Part shown: positions 35,002 through 43,887 of the stretch, one piece after another
How positions within the stretch are numbered: the first letter of the stretch is position 1
How the letters are laid out: each line of letters starts with the position of its first letter
Source: Aeriscardovia sp.
Lineage (GTDB): Bacteria > Actinomycetota > Actinomycetes > Actinomycetales > Bifidobacteriaceae
Assembly (NCBI GenBank): GCA_017405305.1
Contig: JAFRAT010000011.1
Location: 1-64,000, forward strand
Reading direction: 5' to 3'
DNA length: 64,000 nucleotides
Notes under the pieces: generated by a model
The model's database searches: none
Told to the model about the DNA's origin: nothing
What the model saw: only the letters and a program-made list of their open reading frames with translations
Program-made: the position numbers and the translations under genes

Positions 35002-36009
35002 TCAACCCCTGATCTTCTTAGCGGCGGTCAAGGCCTTGTAGAAGGTTTTGCGGATTGGTATATCGCGGTCCGGCGCGACCGGCGTGATCTCCTTGGTGAA
35101 TTTGGTCTTGAATTCGTTGAGGCCCTTGAGGCTTGGCGCGAAATCGTCGCCGATGCCCATGAGATCGTACTCGGTGATGCCCTGCCTGCCCAGCTCGCAG
35201 CATTCGCTGTAGAGCAGCTTGTCGGTGATGTGCAGACGCATGGCGTCCGAACGCATGGCGGCGTAGTAGCGTACGGCGTGCGTGCCGTTGACGGTGACGA
35301 TGGACCAGGCGTTGACAACGCCGTCGATGCGGGCGGCGAAAACGCGGACATGGTCCGGCGCGAGCGCGCGGATCATGTCCGCGTAGTCGGACATCGGAGC
35401 CGGCGCGAAGCCGTCGCGCTTGCCGGTCTCGACCATCACGTCGTAGTAGTCGGCGAAGGACTCTGTGGCCTGCTCTGTCTCGTCGGCGCACTCGGCCGGG
35501 CATTCGCGCAAGGCCTTGCGCACGTCGCGGCGGCCGCGGCTCTTCATGCGCGCGAGAATCCCGTCGTCGCCGCCGGTCACGTCGATGACGACGGTCTGGT
35601 CGTACGGCACGATGGACAGCGTGGCGCAGCTTTGAGGCAGCTCGTTCCACAGGCTGATGCGCAGGAACACGACGCGCTTGTCATGCTCCTTGACGAACGC
35701 GGCGAGCGCGTCAGCCGCTTCGGACTCCTCTTGCTCGGTCGGCTTGGCGATCCAGGCCGGGCCATGCGCGGAACGCAGATAATGGTAGCCATGCGTCTCG
35801 AAATCAATGAACGTGGCGAAGGCGACGGTCGTGCCGTCCTCTTGGATGAGCAGGCAGCCGCCCTTGTCCTGGCGCCACGGGGAACGCCCGCTGATGCCGG
35901 CCTGATAGCGAACCCATTCCGCCGTCTGCTCGATCGGCAGCATAACGTTCGCCCGCGCCGCCGCGGCGTCGAAGTCCTTGCGGGTGGTCTCCGTGATAGT
36001 GATCATCAT
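35002..36009 (-). CDS. FemABX-family aminoacyltransferase (peptidoglycan cross-bridge)
   Basis: A 335-residue protein with the double GNAT fold of FemX/MurM-type enzymes, which transfer amino acids from aminoacyl-tRNA to lipid II or nascent peptidoglycan bridges. Recognisable are the N-terminal PIEQTAEWVRYQ, the central KSRGRRDVRKALR basic loop, and the C-terminal YDLMGIGDDFAPSLKGLNEFKTKF, the FemAB signature region (GLYRFKxxF-like). The amino acid added is not predictable. The start ATG pair follows AGAAAGG. It is 15 bases downstream of the zinc-ribbon membrane protein gene on the same strand, so likely co-transcribed. Confidence 0.88.
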   Translation of the reverse strand: MMITITETTRKDFDAAAARANVMLPIEQTAEWVRYQAGISGRSPWRQDKGGCLLIQEDGTTVAFATFIDFETHGYHYLRSAHGPAWIAKPTEQEESEAADALAAFVKEHDKRVVFLRISLWNELPQSCATLSIVPYDQTVVIDVTGGDDGILARMKSRGRRDVRKALRECPAECADETEQATESFADYYDVMVETGKRDGFAPAPMSDYADMIRALAPDHVRVFAARIDGVVNAWSIVTVNGTHAVRYYAAMRSDAMRLHITDKLLYSECCELGRQGITEYDLMGIGDDFAPSLKGLNEFKTKFTKEITPVAPDRDIPIRKTFYKALTAAKKIRG

Positions 36010-36024
36010 TGCCTTTCTGCTGGT

Positions 36025-38223
36025 TCAGTCCTGAGCCGGTCCTGGGACATAGGATGTGACGATTTTATCGACGAGTTCGCCCCCAACGCTTTTGCTGGCA
36101 GCCGGATATTGGATCTCCAGGAAATAGCTGCGGCCGTTGGCGACGGAGTAGACATACGCGTCATCATAGTAGATGGTCCCGTTGGCCTCGTAGCTGACCA
36201 CGCAGCGCGCGCCCTGCTGGTAGACGTAGCCATCGGAATGGCCGGAACCCCTCTGCTCGTCCGCGCACACGCTGGCGGCGGTCTGGCCGGCAGTGGTCGA
36301 CTGGCCCCACGCGCTGACGCTCATGGCCCTGTTCGGATCCATGAAAACAGCGCCGCTGGCCGTCGAATTGACCGGTAGACCGCGACGGGCCACGCCGCCG
36401 ACGGTGCCAGCGCCGATGGACTCGCTCTGCGCGAAACTCTGCGGCAAGTCGACGGAGAAGCCGTAGCCGCTGTTGGCATACTGCTGGGAGGCCTGCGAGA
36501 CAAGACCGGCATCGAGAACCGGCGCCGGCTTCGTCCCAGCGGACTTGGCAGCTGGTCTGGCGCTCGCCGAAGTGCCGGAGGACGGTTTCGAGCTGTTGGA
36601 GGCGGATTCCGAGCGGAAATGTCCAAGGACGAGGCTGAGAGCCACGACGACGAGGAACGCCACCACGAGCGTGATGACGATGCGGCGCTTCTCACGCGGC
36701 GTGCGCTGCTGGGCGATGTCTTTCGCCGCCGTGACCGTATCGGGACGGGAGAAGAAGTTCTTGGCGCGATCGCTCAGCGGCGTCGGCTCCGCGACGGTTT
36801 TGACGGCGGAGGATTTTGTGGACGCGGCGGCGTGCGCGGACGCGTTCGCGGAGGTGCCGGCCGATCGGGCGCAGCGAGCGGCCGGCACCTGGGATGCGGC
36901 TTTCTTCTGCTCCGCGCGTTCGTCGGCGGCGATGACGCCGGTGCGGAAGAAACGCTTCGCCGCTTCGAGATGCTGGTTTGGTTTCTTCGCGGGACGCGGT
37001 TTCGCGACCGTTTTCCGCGTCGCGGCAGCGGCGGACCGTTGGTCGGACACGGTCTGGCCGCTGGTCTTGTCGGCTGTATGCTGCGCTGAGGCGGATTGCG
37101 CGGCGGCTGCGGTCGGCTTCGGAATGTCGATTGTGCCGGCCGCGCTGGTTTTACCGGCAGCGGTGCCGGCGGACAGGGGAGCATGACGAATTGCTGTGGC
37201 CGAAGACGTTCTGGTCGACGCTGGCGCAGTGGTCGCCGGCGAAGTGGCTGAGGATTCCGGCAAGACGGTTCCGGCAGCCTGCGGGGTTTCCCCGATTGCC
37301 GGAGCGGGCTCGTTCTCCGACGCAACGGCCCTGGACTCCTTGTTCCCCGAGATGTCCGGCAGGTTGGGGATGGCGAGATCGTCGTCCAGGAACAGCGGCA
37401 TGGAGTCCAACGCCGGCTTAGTGAACGCCGTTTCCAGCGGGGAGACGGGCAGTTCGACCGCTAGGTCCGAACTGCCCGGATCATGCTCGGCGTGGTCGGT
37501 GGCCGACGTCTGCCGCGCGGATGGTTCCGCGGCGGCGTTCGATGCAGAAGTCGTGGTTGGCAGGGGCGTTGCCGCTGGTGGGGCTGCCGTTGCTTCACTG
37601 CTTGTCTGGGGATGGTGCTCCGGCGCGATGGACGGGGGAATATCGACCGGTCGCGGCGTGGCTGCGGCTTGCGCGCTGCGCCGTCGCAGGCTTGGTGCCG
37701 CGACCGCCGCGGAGGTTGCGGCGGAAGTCGCGCCAGGGGTCGCCGTTTCGGTCCTGTTCGTCGCTGACAGCGTCGTCGTCATGCTCGACGCTGGCGGTTT
37801 CGGCGTGATGGAGGCCGGCTGCGGCTTGGGCGCCGCCGCGCGCTTCGTGACCGTCATCATCGTGGTGGACGGCGCGATGGCCGGGTTCTCCTCGGTCTGT
37901 TCCTCGACGAAATCCTCGGACGGCGAGCCGCCCGTGAAAGCGTCATCCGGGTTCTGCTCGTCGGTGTACGCGACGGTTTCCTGCGTTGCTGGCTCTTGCG
38001 CGGCTTGCCCCTTGGCCGATTCCTCGATGGTCTGCTGCTGCACGGCGATAGGCATGGTCTCCATGGCTTCGAACTGGGCGACGCCCGTTGGCAGCGGCGG
38101 CATTTCGCCGGGCTTCGTCGGCGGTGCGAGCAGCGGCCATCCGCAGATGGAGCAGAAACGGCTGCCTGGCGCGTTCTCCGCACCGCAGTTGAGGCAGGTG
38201 ATGGCGGCGTGATTATCACCCAT
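36025..38223 (-). CDS. Zinc-ribbon membrane protein with long disordered linker
   Basis: A 732-residue protein in four parts: an N-terminal zinc ribbon (CLNCGAENAPGSRFCSICGW), about 450 residues of Ala/Thr/Pro/Ser-rich disordered sequence, a membrane helix (RIVITLVVAFLVVVALSLVLG), and an extracellular C-terminal domain of about 160 residues with NSGYGFSVDLPQSF and SYFLEIQYPA. The external domain resembles secreted lipoprotein-like domains of unknown role. The ATG at 38223 follows AAGGAG. It shares a transcript with the FemABX gene, which points to a cell-wall-related job, but that is inference. Confidence 0.8.
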   Translation of the reverse strand: MGDNHAAITCLNCGAENAPGSRFCSICGWPLLAPPTKPGEMPPLPTGVAQFEAMETMPIAVQQQTIEESAKGQAAQEPATQETVAYTDEQNPDDAFTGGSPSEDFVEEQTEENPAIAPSTTMMTVTKRAAAPKPQPASITPKPPASSMTTTLSATNRTETATPGATSAATSAAVAAPSLRRRSAQAAATPRPVDIPPSIAPEHHPQTSSEATAAPPAATPLPTTTSASNAAAEPSARQTSATDHAEHDPGSSDLAVELPVSPLETAFTKPALDSMPLFLDDDLAIPNLPDISGNKESRAVASENEPAPAIGETPQAAGTVLPESSATSPATTAPASTRTSSATAIRHAPLSAGTAAGKTSAAGTIDIPKPTAAAAQSASAQHTADKTSGQTVSDQRSAAAATRKTVAKPRPAKKPNQHLEAAKRFFRTGVIAADERAEQKKAASQVPAARCARSAGTSANASAHAAASTKSSAVKTVAEPTPLSDRAKNFFSRPDTVTAAKDIAQQRTPREKRRIVITLVVAFLVVVALSLVLGHFRSESASNSSKPSSGTSASARPAAKSAGTKPAPVLDAGLVSQASQQYANSGYGFSVDLPQSFAQSESIGAGTVGGVARRGLPVNSTASGAVFMDPNRAMSVSAWGQSTTAGQTAASVCADEQRGSGHSDGYVYQQGARCVVSYEANGTIYYDDAYVYSVANGRSYFLEIQYPAASKSVGGELVDKIVTSYVPGPAQD

Positions 38224-38409
38224 GACGAGGCTCCTTACGATGTCAACTCAACGTTTCGAATATAACGGTTTCCCGGTGTCGGAAGGGACCGTTGCCGCGT
38301 TTCCTTGCGGGACTGTCACGGCGGGCGCCGAACCGCTTCGCGCGCTCGCGTTTTTCACAGGCTTGCGATGGCCGCGGGCATCGGCCGCGCCGGCTCATGG
38401 ACTGGTGGT

Positions 38410-39140
38410 ATGCGAATGACGGGAGAGGGTGCTGCCGCGGAACAGAGCGATCCGGTGCGCCGCGCGATTCGTTCGGTCCTGCGTCAGATTTTCGGCTTCG
38501 ACGGGTTCCGCCCCGGTCAGGAGGAACCCATCGACGCCATTGTCCGTGCCCGCCATGCGCCGCTGACCAGGATGCGTTCGTCGCGGGCGGCCAGCGCCTC
38601 ATCGTGGCCGCCAGCGCCTTCGGCATGGGCCTTGGCAAGCCGGACGTGCCGCCGCAGTTGGCGCGCCAGATCATCGACTAGTTCGTTTCACGTGGAACAG
38701 TGACGATCTCGGCCAGCCGTTTCCCCATGCTGCAGCCCGGCCCCGGTTCGAGGGCGATTTCGGGCCGGACTTCTCGCTGTCGGTCAGATTCGTGGGACAG
38801 CCCCGCACCAGCTGGTGCGCGATCGTCGTTCGGAGCCTCGTGCGCGACGAGCTTGGGCGGCGGTTTGGCCGCTGGCGCGGACATCGGCGCGGTGCCTATC
38901 CGGATGGTCTTGACTGCGATCATGGGTTCTCTTCTCCGGCCGCGAGCGATCCGCCCGGCCGTTGCCAAGGAGGAGAACCGTCTGGCGTTCCGGGTCTTCT
39001 CCACCAGCACGCTCCAGGAGATGGCAGCCTTCCAGCCGACGTCGCTCGACGGGCTGATGGACGTCTGGGGCGTGGACGGAGCGAAGGACAAGCGGTACGG
39101 ACGGCGGTTCCTGGACGTGATTGTGGGCGAGATGGATTGA
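38410..39140 (+). pseudogene. recQ: Collapsed recQ (ATP-dependent DNA helicase) pseudogene
   Basis: Three pieces of RecQ are recognisable in order but in different frames. RQIFGFDGFRPGQEEPIDAI (from about 38480) is the N-terminal RecQ motif 0. QRLIVAASAFGMGLGKPDV (near 38600-38660) matches the motif V region TSAFGMGIDKPDV. AFRVFSTSTLQEMAAFQPTSLDG and VDGAKDKRYGRRFLDVI (about 38985-39120) form the HRDC domain. Motif I (GxGKS) and DExH are missing; about 1.8 kb of gene has shrunk to 0.7 kb. It cannot encode a helicase. The spacer 38224-38409 holds nothing else I can name. Confidence 0.85.
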
Positions 39141-39339
39141 GCAAGCCGCCTGGACCGAGCAAAGCGCCGGCGTCGCGTGGCTTCACCGGAACCGGACGCG
39201 CCGCTTTCCCGGCGGCGTTTTCCACAGGCATATTTTGCGCTTCCAGCGGGCCTGCCGTGCGATAATGGGCCGCGGTTCGGCTGACTGCGTCCCACGGTTC
39301 CGCAGCCGCAGTCAGCAGTCGCTCGTCGAAGGAGATGCC

Positions 39340-40038
39340 ATGTCCGAAAACACTCGCACGACGCTCGTTTTGGGCGCCACCGGACGAACCGGGTCCCTGG
39401 CTGTCGCTGACCTGCTCGCAGAAGGCCGCGGCGTGGTCGCCTACGCGCGCCGACCCGAAGCCGTGGAACCGGCGGACGGCTTGACCGTCGTCGGAGGCCA
39501 GCTTGACGATGTCGCCGCCATGACGGCCGCGGCCGCCGGCTGCGATTCGATCCTTGTCGCTCTCGGCATGAGAGGCATGGACTTCAGCGCGTCGGAGGTC
39601 ATGGCGGGCAAGCCCGCTCCGGAAGGCCGCACCCCGGTCATCATGATGGCGATGCCGTCGATAATCGCCGCCGCGAAGGCGAACGGTATCCGTCGCGTCG
39701 TCGTGTTGTCGGCATTGGGCGTGGGCGCGACCATTGACAACTCCGTCTTCACCGCCGAGCAGATGGCGGGCACGCCGCTCGCCCCGGTCTACTGCGACCA
39801 CGAGAACGGCGAATCGCTGCTGCGCGCCAGCGGTCTCGACTGGACCACCGTACATCCGGGCTTCCTGACCGACGGCCCGGCCACCGCGCGTCCTGTGGTG
39901 TTCGACGCGGCGAGCGGCCGGAAACTGACAGGCTTTGCCGCCACTAGCCGCGCTGACCTGGCTGCGGTCCTCGTGCGCAGCTTGGATGACCCGGATGCCG
40001 TCTGCAAACAACTGGTGATGATGTCTGAAGCGGAGTGA
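39340..40038 (+). CDS. NAD(P)-binding atypical SDR (NmrA-like) protein
   Basis: A 232-residue Rossmann-fold protein. The nucleotide-binding motif GATGRTGSLAVADLL is at residues 12-26, followed by AYARRPEAVE and a valine-rich strand VVVLSALGVGATIDN. It lacks the YxxxK pair of classical short-chain dehydrogenases, matching the atypical NmrA/SDR5-type group, which act as oxidoreductases, epimerases or redox sensors. The function is not predictable. The ATG at 39340 follows GAAGGAG. A long perfect hairpin ends the transcript. Confidence 0.87.
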   Translation: MSENTRTTLVLGATGRTGSLAVADLLAEGRGVVAYARRPEAVEPADGLTVVGGQLDDVAAMTAAAAGCDSILVALGMRGMDFSASEVMAGKPAPEGRTPVIMMAMPSIIAAAKANGIRRVVVLSALGVGATIDNSVFTAEQMAGTPLAPVYCDHENGESLLRASGLDWTTVHPGFLTDGPATARPVVFDAASGRKLTGFAATSRADLAAVLVRSLDDPDAVCKQLVMMSEAE

Positions 40039-40081
40039 CGGCAGGCGCTGTCGCAGCGTGGCAATCTCGCTGAGAACAAAA

Positions 40082-40124
40082 GTTGGGGGTTGTGGAAAAC
40101 CAACGGTTTTCCACAACCCCCAAC
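40082..40124. terminator. Very strong bidirectional terminator hairpin (20 bp)
   Basis: Arms 40082-40101 and 40105-40124 are perfectly complementary over 20 bases with a three-base AAC loop. Four A bases lie on the left. It separates the plus-strand NmrA-like gene from the minus-strand permease. Confidence 0.88.
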
Positions 40125-40227
40125 CGCATCGCAGGGACAGGATCGTCGCTGCCGACGAAGCGGCGGTCCTGCGCTGCGCTCATGCGCGGCGCGGAGACAT
40201 CGGCCGTGCTACGCACGTGTGGTCAGG

Positions 40228-40280
40228 CGGACGCCGGGAGCGGACCGGATGTGGTCCTGACGGTCCGCTCCCGGCGTCCG
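40228..40280. terminator. Second 20-bp perfect hairpin before the permease 3' end
   Basis: Arms 40228-40247 and 40261-40280 are perfectly complementary over 20 bases around a 13-base loop. It is 55 bases beyond the permease stop on the minus strand, so probably its terminator or an mRNA 3'-stabilising stem. Nothing else is seen in the 297-base spacer apart from this hairpin and the one at 40082-40124. Confidence 0.75.
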
Positions 40281-40335
40281 CTCGATTCGACGGCGACAAA
40301 CCCTGTCCAGAGGGTCCATCACCGGGTTCGGCGGC

Positions 40336-42063
40336 TCAGTCCATGCCGGCCTGGGCCTGGGCCCGCGTCGCCTCGATGACGGCCTGTGGCACGTCGGCGA
40401 GTTTGGCGTCAGGGGCGAACGGCTTCTTGATCGGCATGCCCATCGGGTCCTGGCCGTAGGACATGACCTCGGTCGGAATGTCGGACGGAGCGTAGCCAGG
40501 CTTGCGCATGCCCTCGATCTCCCAGGTAAACGGCGCGAACTTGTTGTTCGGGTCGACCCACTTGCGGCCTTGGCGGCGCGACGCCCAGTAGATGCCGAAG
40601 GCGATGCCCAGTGTGCCCAGCGTGATGCCGATGATCGACCAGACGTAGACCTGCGGCGAGCCGACCTCCTGCGACACCTGCGCTGGCGGCCACACCGCCA
40701 TCACGATGCCGAAGAGCGATGCGGCGATGCCGACGATGCAGGTGATCCAGCCACCGACCTTGCCCCCAGGGATGACGAACGAGCGCGGACGGTTCGGCTG
40801 CTGGTATTTGAGCCGGATGTAGGCGACGAACATCACCACGTAATACAGCAGGTACAGCACGGTGAGAGCTTGGCTCAGCATGATGATGAAGGCCTCGATG
40901 TTCGGGATGAGCATGAAGAAGAACGAGAGGACCGTCATGAGGAGCGTCTGGAAGTAGACCAGACGGGCTGGCATGCCGTGCTTGTTCGTGCCCTGCAGCC
41001 ACTTCGGCAGGAAGCCGGAGCCGCCGGCCTGGCCGAGCATGATGGACGGCGCGTCGTAGCTGGTGATGGTCGAGGCGATCGTCAGCGGGATGCCGGTCCA
41101 GGCGAGCACCACGTAAATCCACGGGATGCCGATCGTGGCGCCGAGATCCCTCATCACGGTCGTCAGGCTGTAGAGGACATTGATCTGGCCTTCAGGCACC
41201 ATTATGGCGATAACGAGCGTTCCGAAGACGAAGATCGCCATCGATAGGATCATGGCGATCAGTATGGCGAGCGGGAACTCGCGTTTCGGGCGCTTGAGGT
41301 TCTTGATGTACGCGGCATTGAAGTCGACACCCGCGTAGCTGAAGAACACCGAGGCGGCCAACGCCAGCGTGCTCATGCCCTGGTACTGCGGAACCAGGCC
41401 CTTGGGGTTGAAGCTGATGGCGCACTTGTTGCCCTGCGCGAGCCAAACGATGACGAAAATCATCATGAAGGCGAGCGGGAAGATAGTGCCGATGATCACT
41501 CCCCACGAGGCGACTTTGGCAAGCACCTTGATGCCGTACGTCGAGAGGATGGCCAGTATCCAGTAGAACGCCAGCCAGCCTACGGAGATCCAGAACACGC
41601 CTGATGAACCCACGTAGGCGTACGGGTTTTCCGCGAACTTGATGGCGAAGTTATAGTTCGGGGTGAAGAACATGATCGTCGCCGCGCTGGAGGCCGGCGC
41701 GCCTGCCATGTTCAGTGCGTTCTGGAACCACAGCAGGAAGATGCAGAAGAACGCCCAGCCTCTGCCGACGCCCTCTCCCACCCAGCGGAAGATGCCGCCA
41801 CGCTGCGCCCATCCAGTGGCCAGCTCGGCCGCTACAAGAGCGGTCGGGATGAAGAACACAATGGCGCCCACAACATAGTACGTCACGGAGCTGAGTCCGT
41901 AGAACGCCATCTGGACGTCGTTGCCGATGCCGGCCATGGTAGCCACGTTGAGCATGGCCAGCGCCCACATGGACATATACACGCGCTTGTTTTTATCGGG
42001 AACAGGAGCTGGCGCGCCGCCGCTGGCGGCCGTGCTGTGGCTTCCCTGGGAATCGTTATCCAT
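40336..42063 (-). CDS. APC-family amino acid antiporter, GadC-like
   Basis: A 575-residue membrane transporter with twelve predicted helices, of the glutamate:GABA antiporter group in the APC superfamily. Features are VYMSMWALAMLNVATMAGIGND in helix 1, a helix 2 loop with AAELATGWAQRGGIFRWVGEG, and a long C-terminal cytoplasmic tail after the last helix, reminiscent of the GadC C-plug. No gadB decarboxylase is adjacent, so the exchanged pair is unknown. The ATG follows GAAGGAG. A phased repeat array lies 110-180 bases upstream. With urease it might serve acid tolerance; that is inference. Confidence 0.88.
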   Translation of the reverse strand: MDNDSQGSHSTAASGGAPAPVPDKNKRVYMSMWALAMLNVATMAGIGNDVQMAFYGLSSVTYYVVGAIVFFIPTALVAAELATGWAQRGGIFRWVGEGVGRGWAFFCIFLLWFQNALNMAGAPASSAATIMFFTPNYNFAIKFAENPYAYVGSSGVFWISVGWLAFYWILAILSTYGIKVLAKVASWGVIIGTIFPLAFMMIFVIVWLAQGNKCAISFNPKGLVPQYQGMSTLALAASVFFSYAGVDFNAAYIKNLKRPKREFPLAILIAMILSMAIFVFGTLVIAIMVPEGQINVLYSLTTVMRDLGATIGIPWIYVVLAWTGIPLTIASTITSYDAPSIMLGQAGGSGFLPKWLQGTNKHGMPARLVYFQTLLMTVLSFFFMLIPNIEAFIIMLSQALTVLYLLYYVVMFVAYIRLKYQQPNRPRSFVIPGGKVGGWITCIVGIAASLFGIVMAVWPPAQVSQEVGSPQVYVWSIIGITLGTLGIAFGIYWASRRQGRKWVDPNNKFAPFTWEIEGMRKPGYAPSDIPTEVMSYGQDPMGMPIKKPFAPDAKLADVPQAVIEATRAQAQAGMD

Positions 42064-42153
42064 TTTCGTATCACTCCTTCAAAACCGCCGAAGGGCGCGG
42101 ACGGCGATGTCCGCGGCCCATGGCGACACCCTCATGATATTGGCCGGATTCCG

Positions 42154-42232
42154 TAGGGAAACGGGCGTTTCGCGTTGGGAAGGTTCCCAGATTTCGGTGG
42201 GAATGTTCCCACTTTCGCTGGGAACGATTCCG
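42154..42232. repeat. Helically phased 21-22-bp repeat array upstream of the permease
   Basis: Three palindromic units TGGGAAGGTTCCCA (42176-42189), TGGGAATGTTCCCA (42198-42211) and TGGGAACGATTCCG (42219-42232) are spaced 22 and 21 bases apart. A degenerate fourth (TAGGGAAACGGGCG) begins near 42154. Each is followed by a conserved TTTCG in the spacer. Two-turn spacing puts all units on one DNA face, as expected for cooperative binding of a dimeric regulator. It lies between the stop of the SCP_3 gene and the permease start. The regulator is unknown. Confidence 0.75.
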
Positions 42233-42309
42233 CCTTTCGAAAAGGCGAACGGAGAGGGAAGAGAGAAAAGCGAGTGGGAAGTGCCGTTGCGCGGGGTTCG
42301 CGGCGATCC

Positions 42310-42699
42310 TTACGCCTGGATGGGCAGGAAGCGGGCGACAAGGTCGTCGCGCCCGCCGAGGGTGTCGACCTGTCCCTCGGTTTTCGCGTCCTCCCAGGAG
42401 AGCGCGCCTGTGGCGAGTGCCAGCCAGGTCGTCGGGGAGATTTCGACGACGTCGGGTGGGGTGAGGTTATGTGGGTCGGAGTCGGGGCCTGGCAGGATTT
42501 TGACGGCACCCCAGGGCGCTACGCGCACTTCGACGCTAGGGCCGGGCGCGGCTTTCTCCAACACGTGCAACGAGTAGCGCGTGGCCATTGCGATAACGTG
42601 GCGGCTCAGGCCGTCTTGGGTTCCGGCGGCGAAAGCGGCTTGACAGTCGAGGAAGCAGCGCCGGCCTTCCTCGATGTCCTGGTTGCGGATGACGGGCAT
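42310..42699 (-). CDS. SCP_3 (bacterial sterol-carrier-like) family protein
   Basis: A 129-residue cytoplasmic protein of the actinobacterial SCP_3 family. The core pattern is visible: YSLHVLEKAAPGPSVEVRVAPWGAVKI followed by TPPDVVEISPTTWLALATGALSWEDA. The fold is that of SCP2 lipid-binding proteins, but a ligand has not been shown and the role is unknown. A GGAGG site precedes the ATG. It is co-directional with the permease downstream, but separated from it by the 246-base region holding the phased array. Confidence 0.85.
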   Translation of the reverse strand: MPVIRNQDIEEGRRCFLDCQAAFAAGTQDGLSRHVIAMATRYSLHVLEKAAPGPSVEVRVAPWGAVKILPGPDSDPHNLTPPDVVEISPTTWLALATGALSWEDAKTEGQVDTLGGRDDLVARFLPIQA

Positions 42700-42774
42700 G
42701 CCTCCATGGTATCGGGCGGGGCATCAGGGCCGCGGCCGCGCGCGATCATCGGTGGATTTGGCGATCCGCACACG

Positions 42775-43690
42775 TGAGGACGCGCTGGCGGAGTCAACGA
42801 AGGCTGTCGGCTGTCTCGGAGCGGAGTGTCTTCTGGGCGTGCCGCTGCCGAACGCCGTTCTGGGTTTGGGCCAGGAGAACCACGACCTGACGGCGTTGCC
42901 GGAGAAAATCGTCTTCTGGTCCACCGGTCCCCTCCGATATCGCCATCGCGGAGTCGAGCGTCTGCCTGTCCGATGCCACGGCTATGAGCGGGATGCCGCC
43001 TGGGCCGCCGCGCGCCGCTTCAACCGCGTGTGCCATGTCCCTGCTGTCGAGGTACCGCGATTATCCGCCGCATCCCCGAGATGGGAGCACTGTCGACGAG
43101 CAGCGCCGCTGCGCCGGCGAGGGCACGGTCAAACGCATGCGCGTGGCTCGGACGGCAAGCCGCCGCCGTGTTCGTGGGGAACTGCAATGTGGCCGCCGCC
43201 GAACGCATCATCCCCGTTATCGGTCCGAGGGCGGTTGTTCCTTGCCAGCGGAGGGGTCCTGGCGATCAACATGAGGCTCGCTCTCGCTGCCGGCATGCTC
43301 GACGGTGGGGAGGGCGAAATCTGCCGACGCGTGGGATCCGGTAACTTCTTTCTCTGGTCGACGAAGTTGAAGCCCCTGCGCCCGCACTCACGGGCTGTGC
43401 GCTTTCTAAGGGTCCGACCGGAGCTCAGAGGCGCCGTCGGCCTCGTCGCGGATGGTGCCTCTGAGCCAGCGGCAAGCACGCTTACGATGCGTTCGTCCAC
43501 GATCTGCCGACCACGGATTGTTTCATGGCGTCCGGTTTCTTCCACGCCCATCGCCTTCCGCTGGCTGTCGAGAAGGCCCACTGCGATCCGGGACAATGGT
43601 CCCGTAAGGCGGTGCTCAATATTTTCGATGTCGGCTACTTCAGCACTGGCCTCGATCAAGGGCCACCTCAACCGCATCTGGTTCACTGGT
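42775..43690 (+). pseudogene. glgP: Collapsed glycogen/maltodextrin phosphorylase pseudogene
   Basis: Phosphorylase fragments appear in order, in different frames. GAECLLGVPLPNAVLGLG (about 42820-42870) corresponds to SAEFLLGRxLxNxLLxLG. VFVGNCNVAAAERIIP (43168-43215) matches VFVENYNVxxAExIIPAAD. MRLALAAGMLDGGEGEI and VGSGNFFLW (43265-43355) match [21 protein letters not shown] and VGEENFFLF. DPGQWSRKAVLNIFDVGYFS (about 43590-43650) matches the C-terminal DPxxWTRKAILNxAxMGKFSS. About 2.4 kb of gene is reduced to 0.9 kb with frameshifts, and the PLP-lysine region is absent. A 458-codon open frame across it is a by-product of high GC. Confidence 0.78.
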
Positions 43691-43779
43691 CTGCTGCTGC
43701 AGGAGCGGGCGGACCTGGTCAGGCGGCGCTTACGGCCGGAGACGGGTCTGGGCCCGCCGGGGCCGGGGATGCTGCTGAA

Positions 43780-43826
43780 ACGGAAGACGAGGCGACCCCC
43801 GCAGCGGGGGTCGCCTCGTCTTCCGT
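43780..43826. terminator. 21-22-bp perfect hairpin
   Basis: Arms 43780-43800 and 43806-43826 are perfectly complementary over 21 bases; a closing G-C pair leaves a CAG loop. On the minus strand it lies 60 bases after the stop of the small membrane protein gene. It is the longest uninterrupted stem in the window. A terminator is likely, though there is no long T-run. Confidence 0.8.
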
Positions 43827-43887
43827 CACTGGCATTGGCGCGTCCCGCCGAGCGGCGGCCGTCATCGGACGGACGTTGCGCCGGCCA

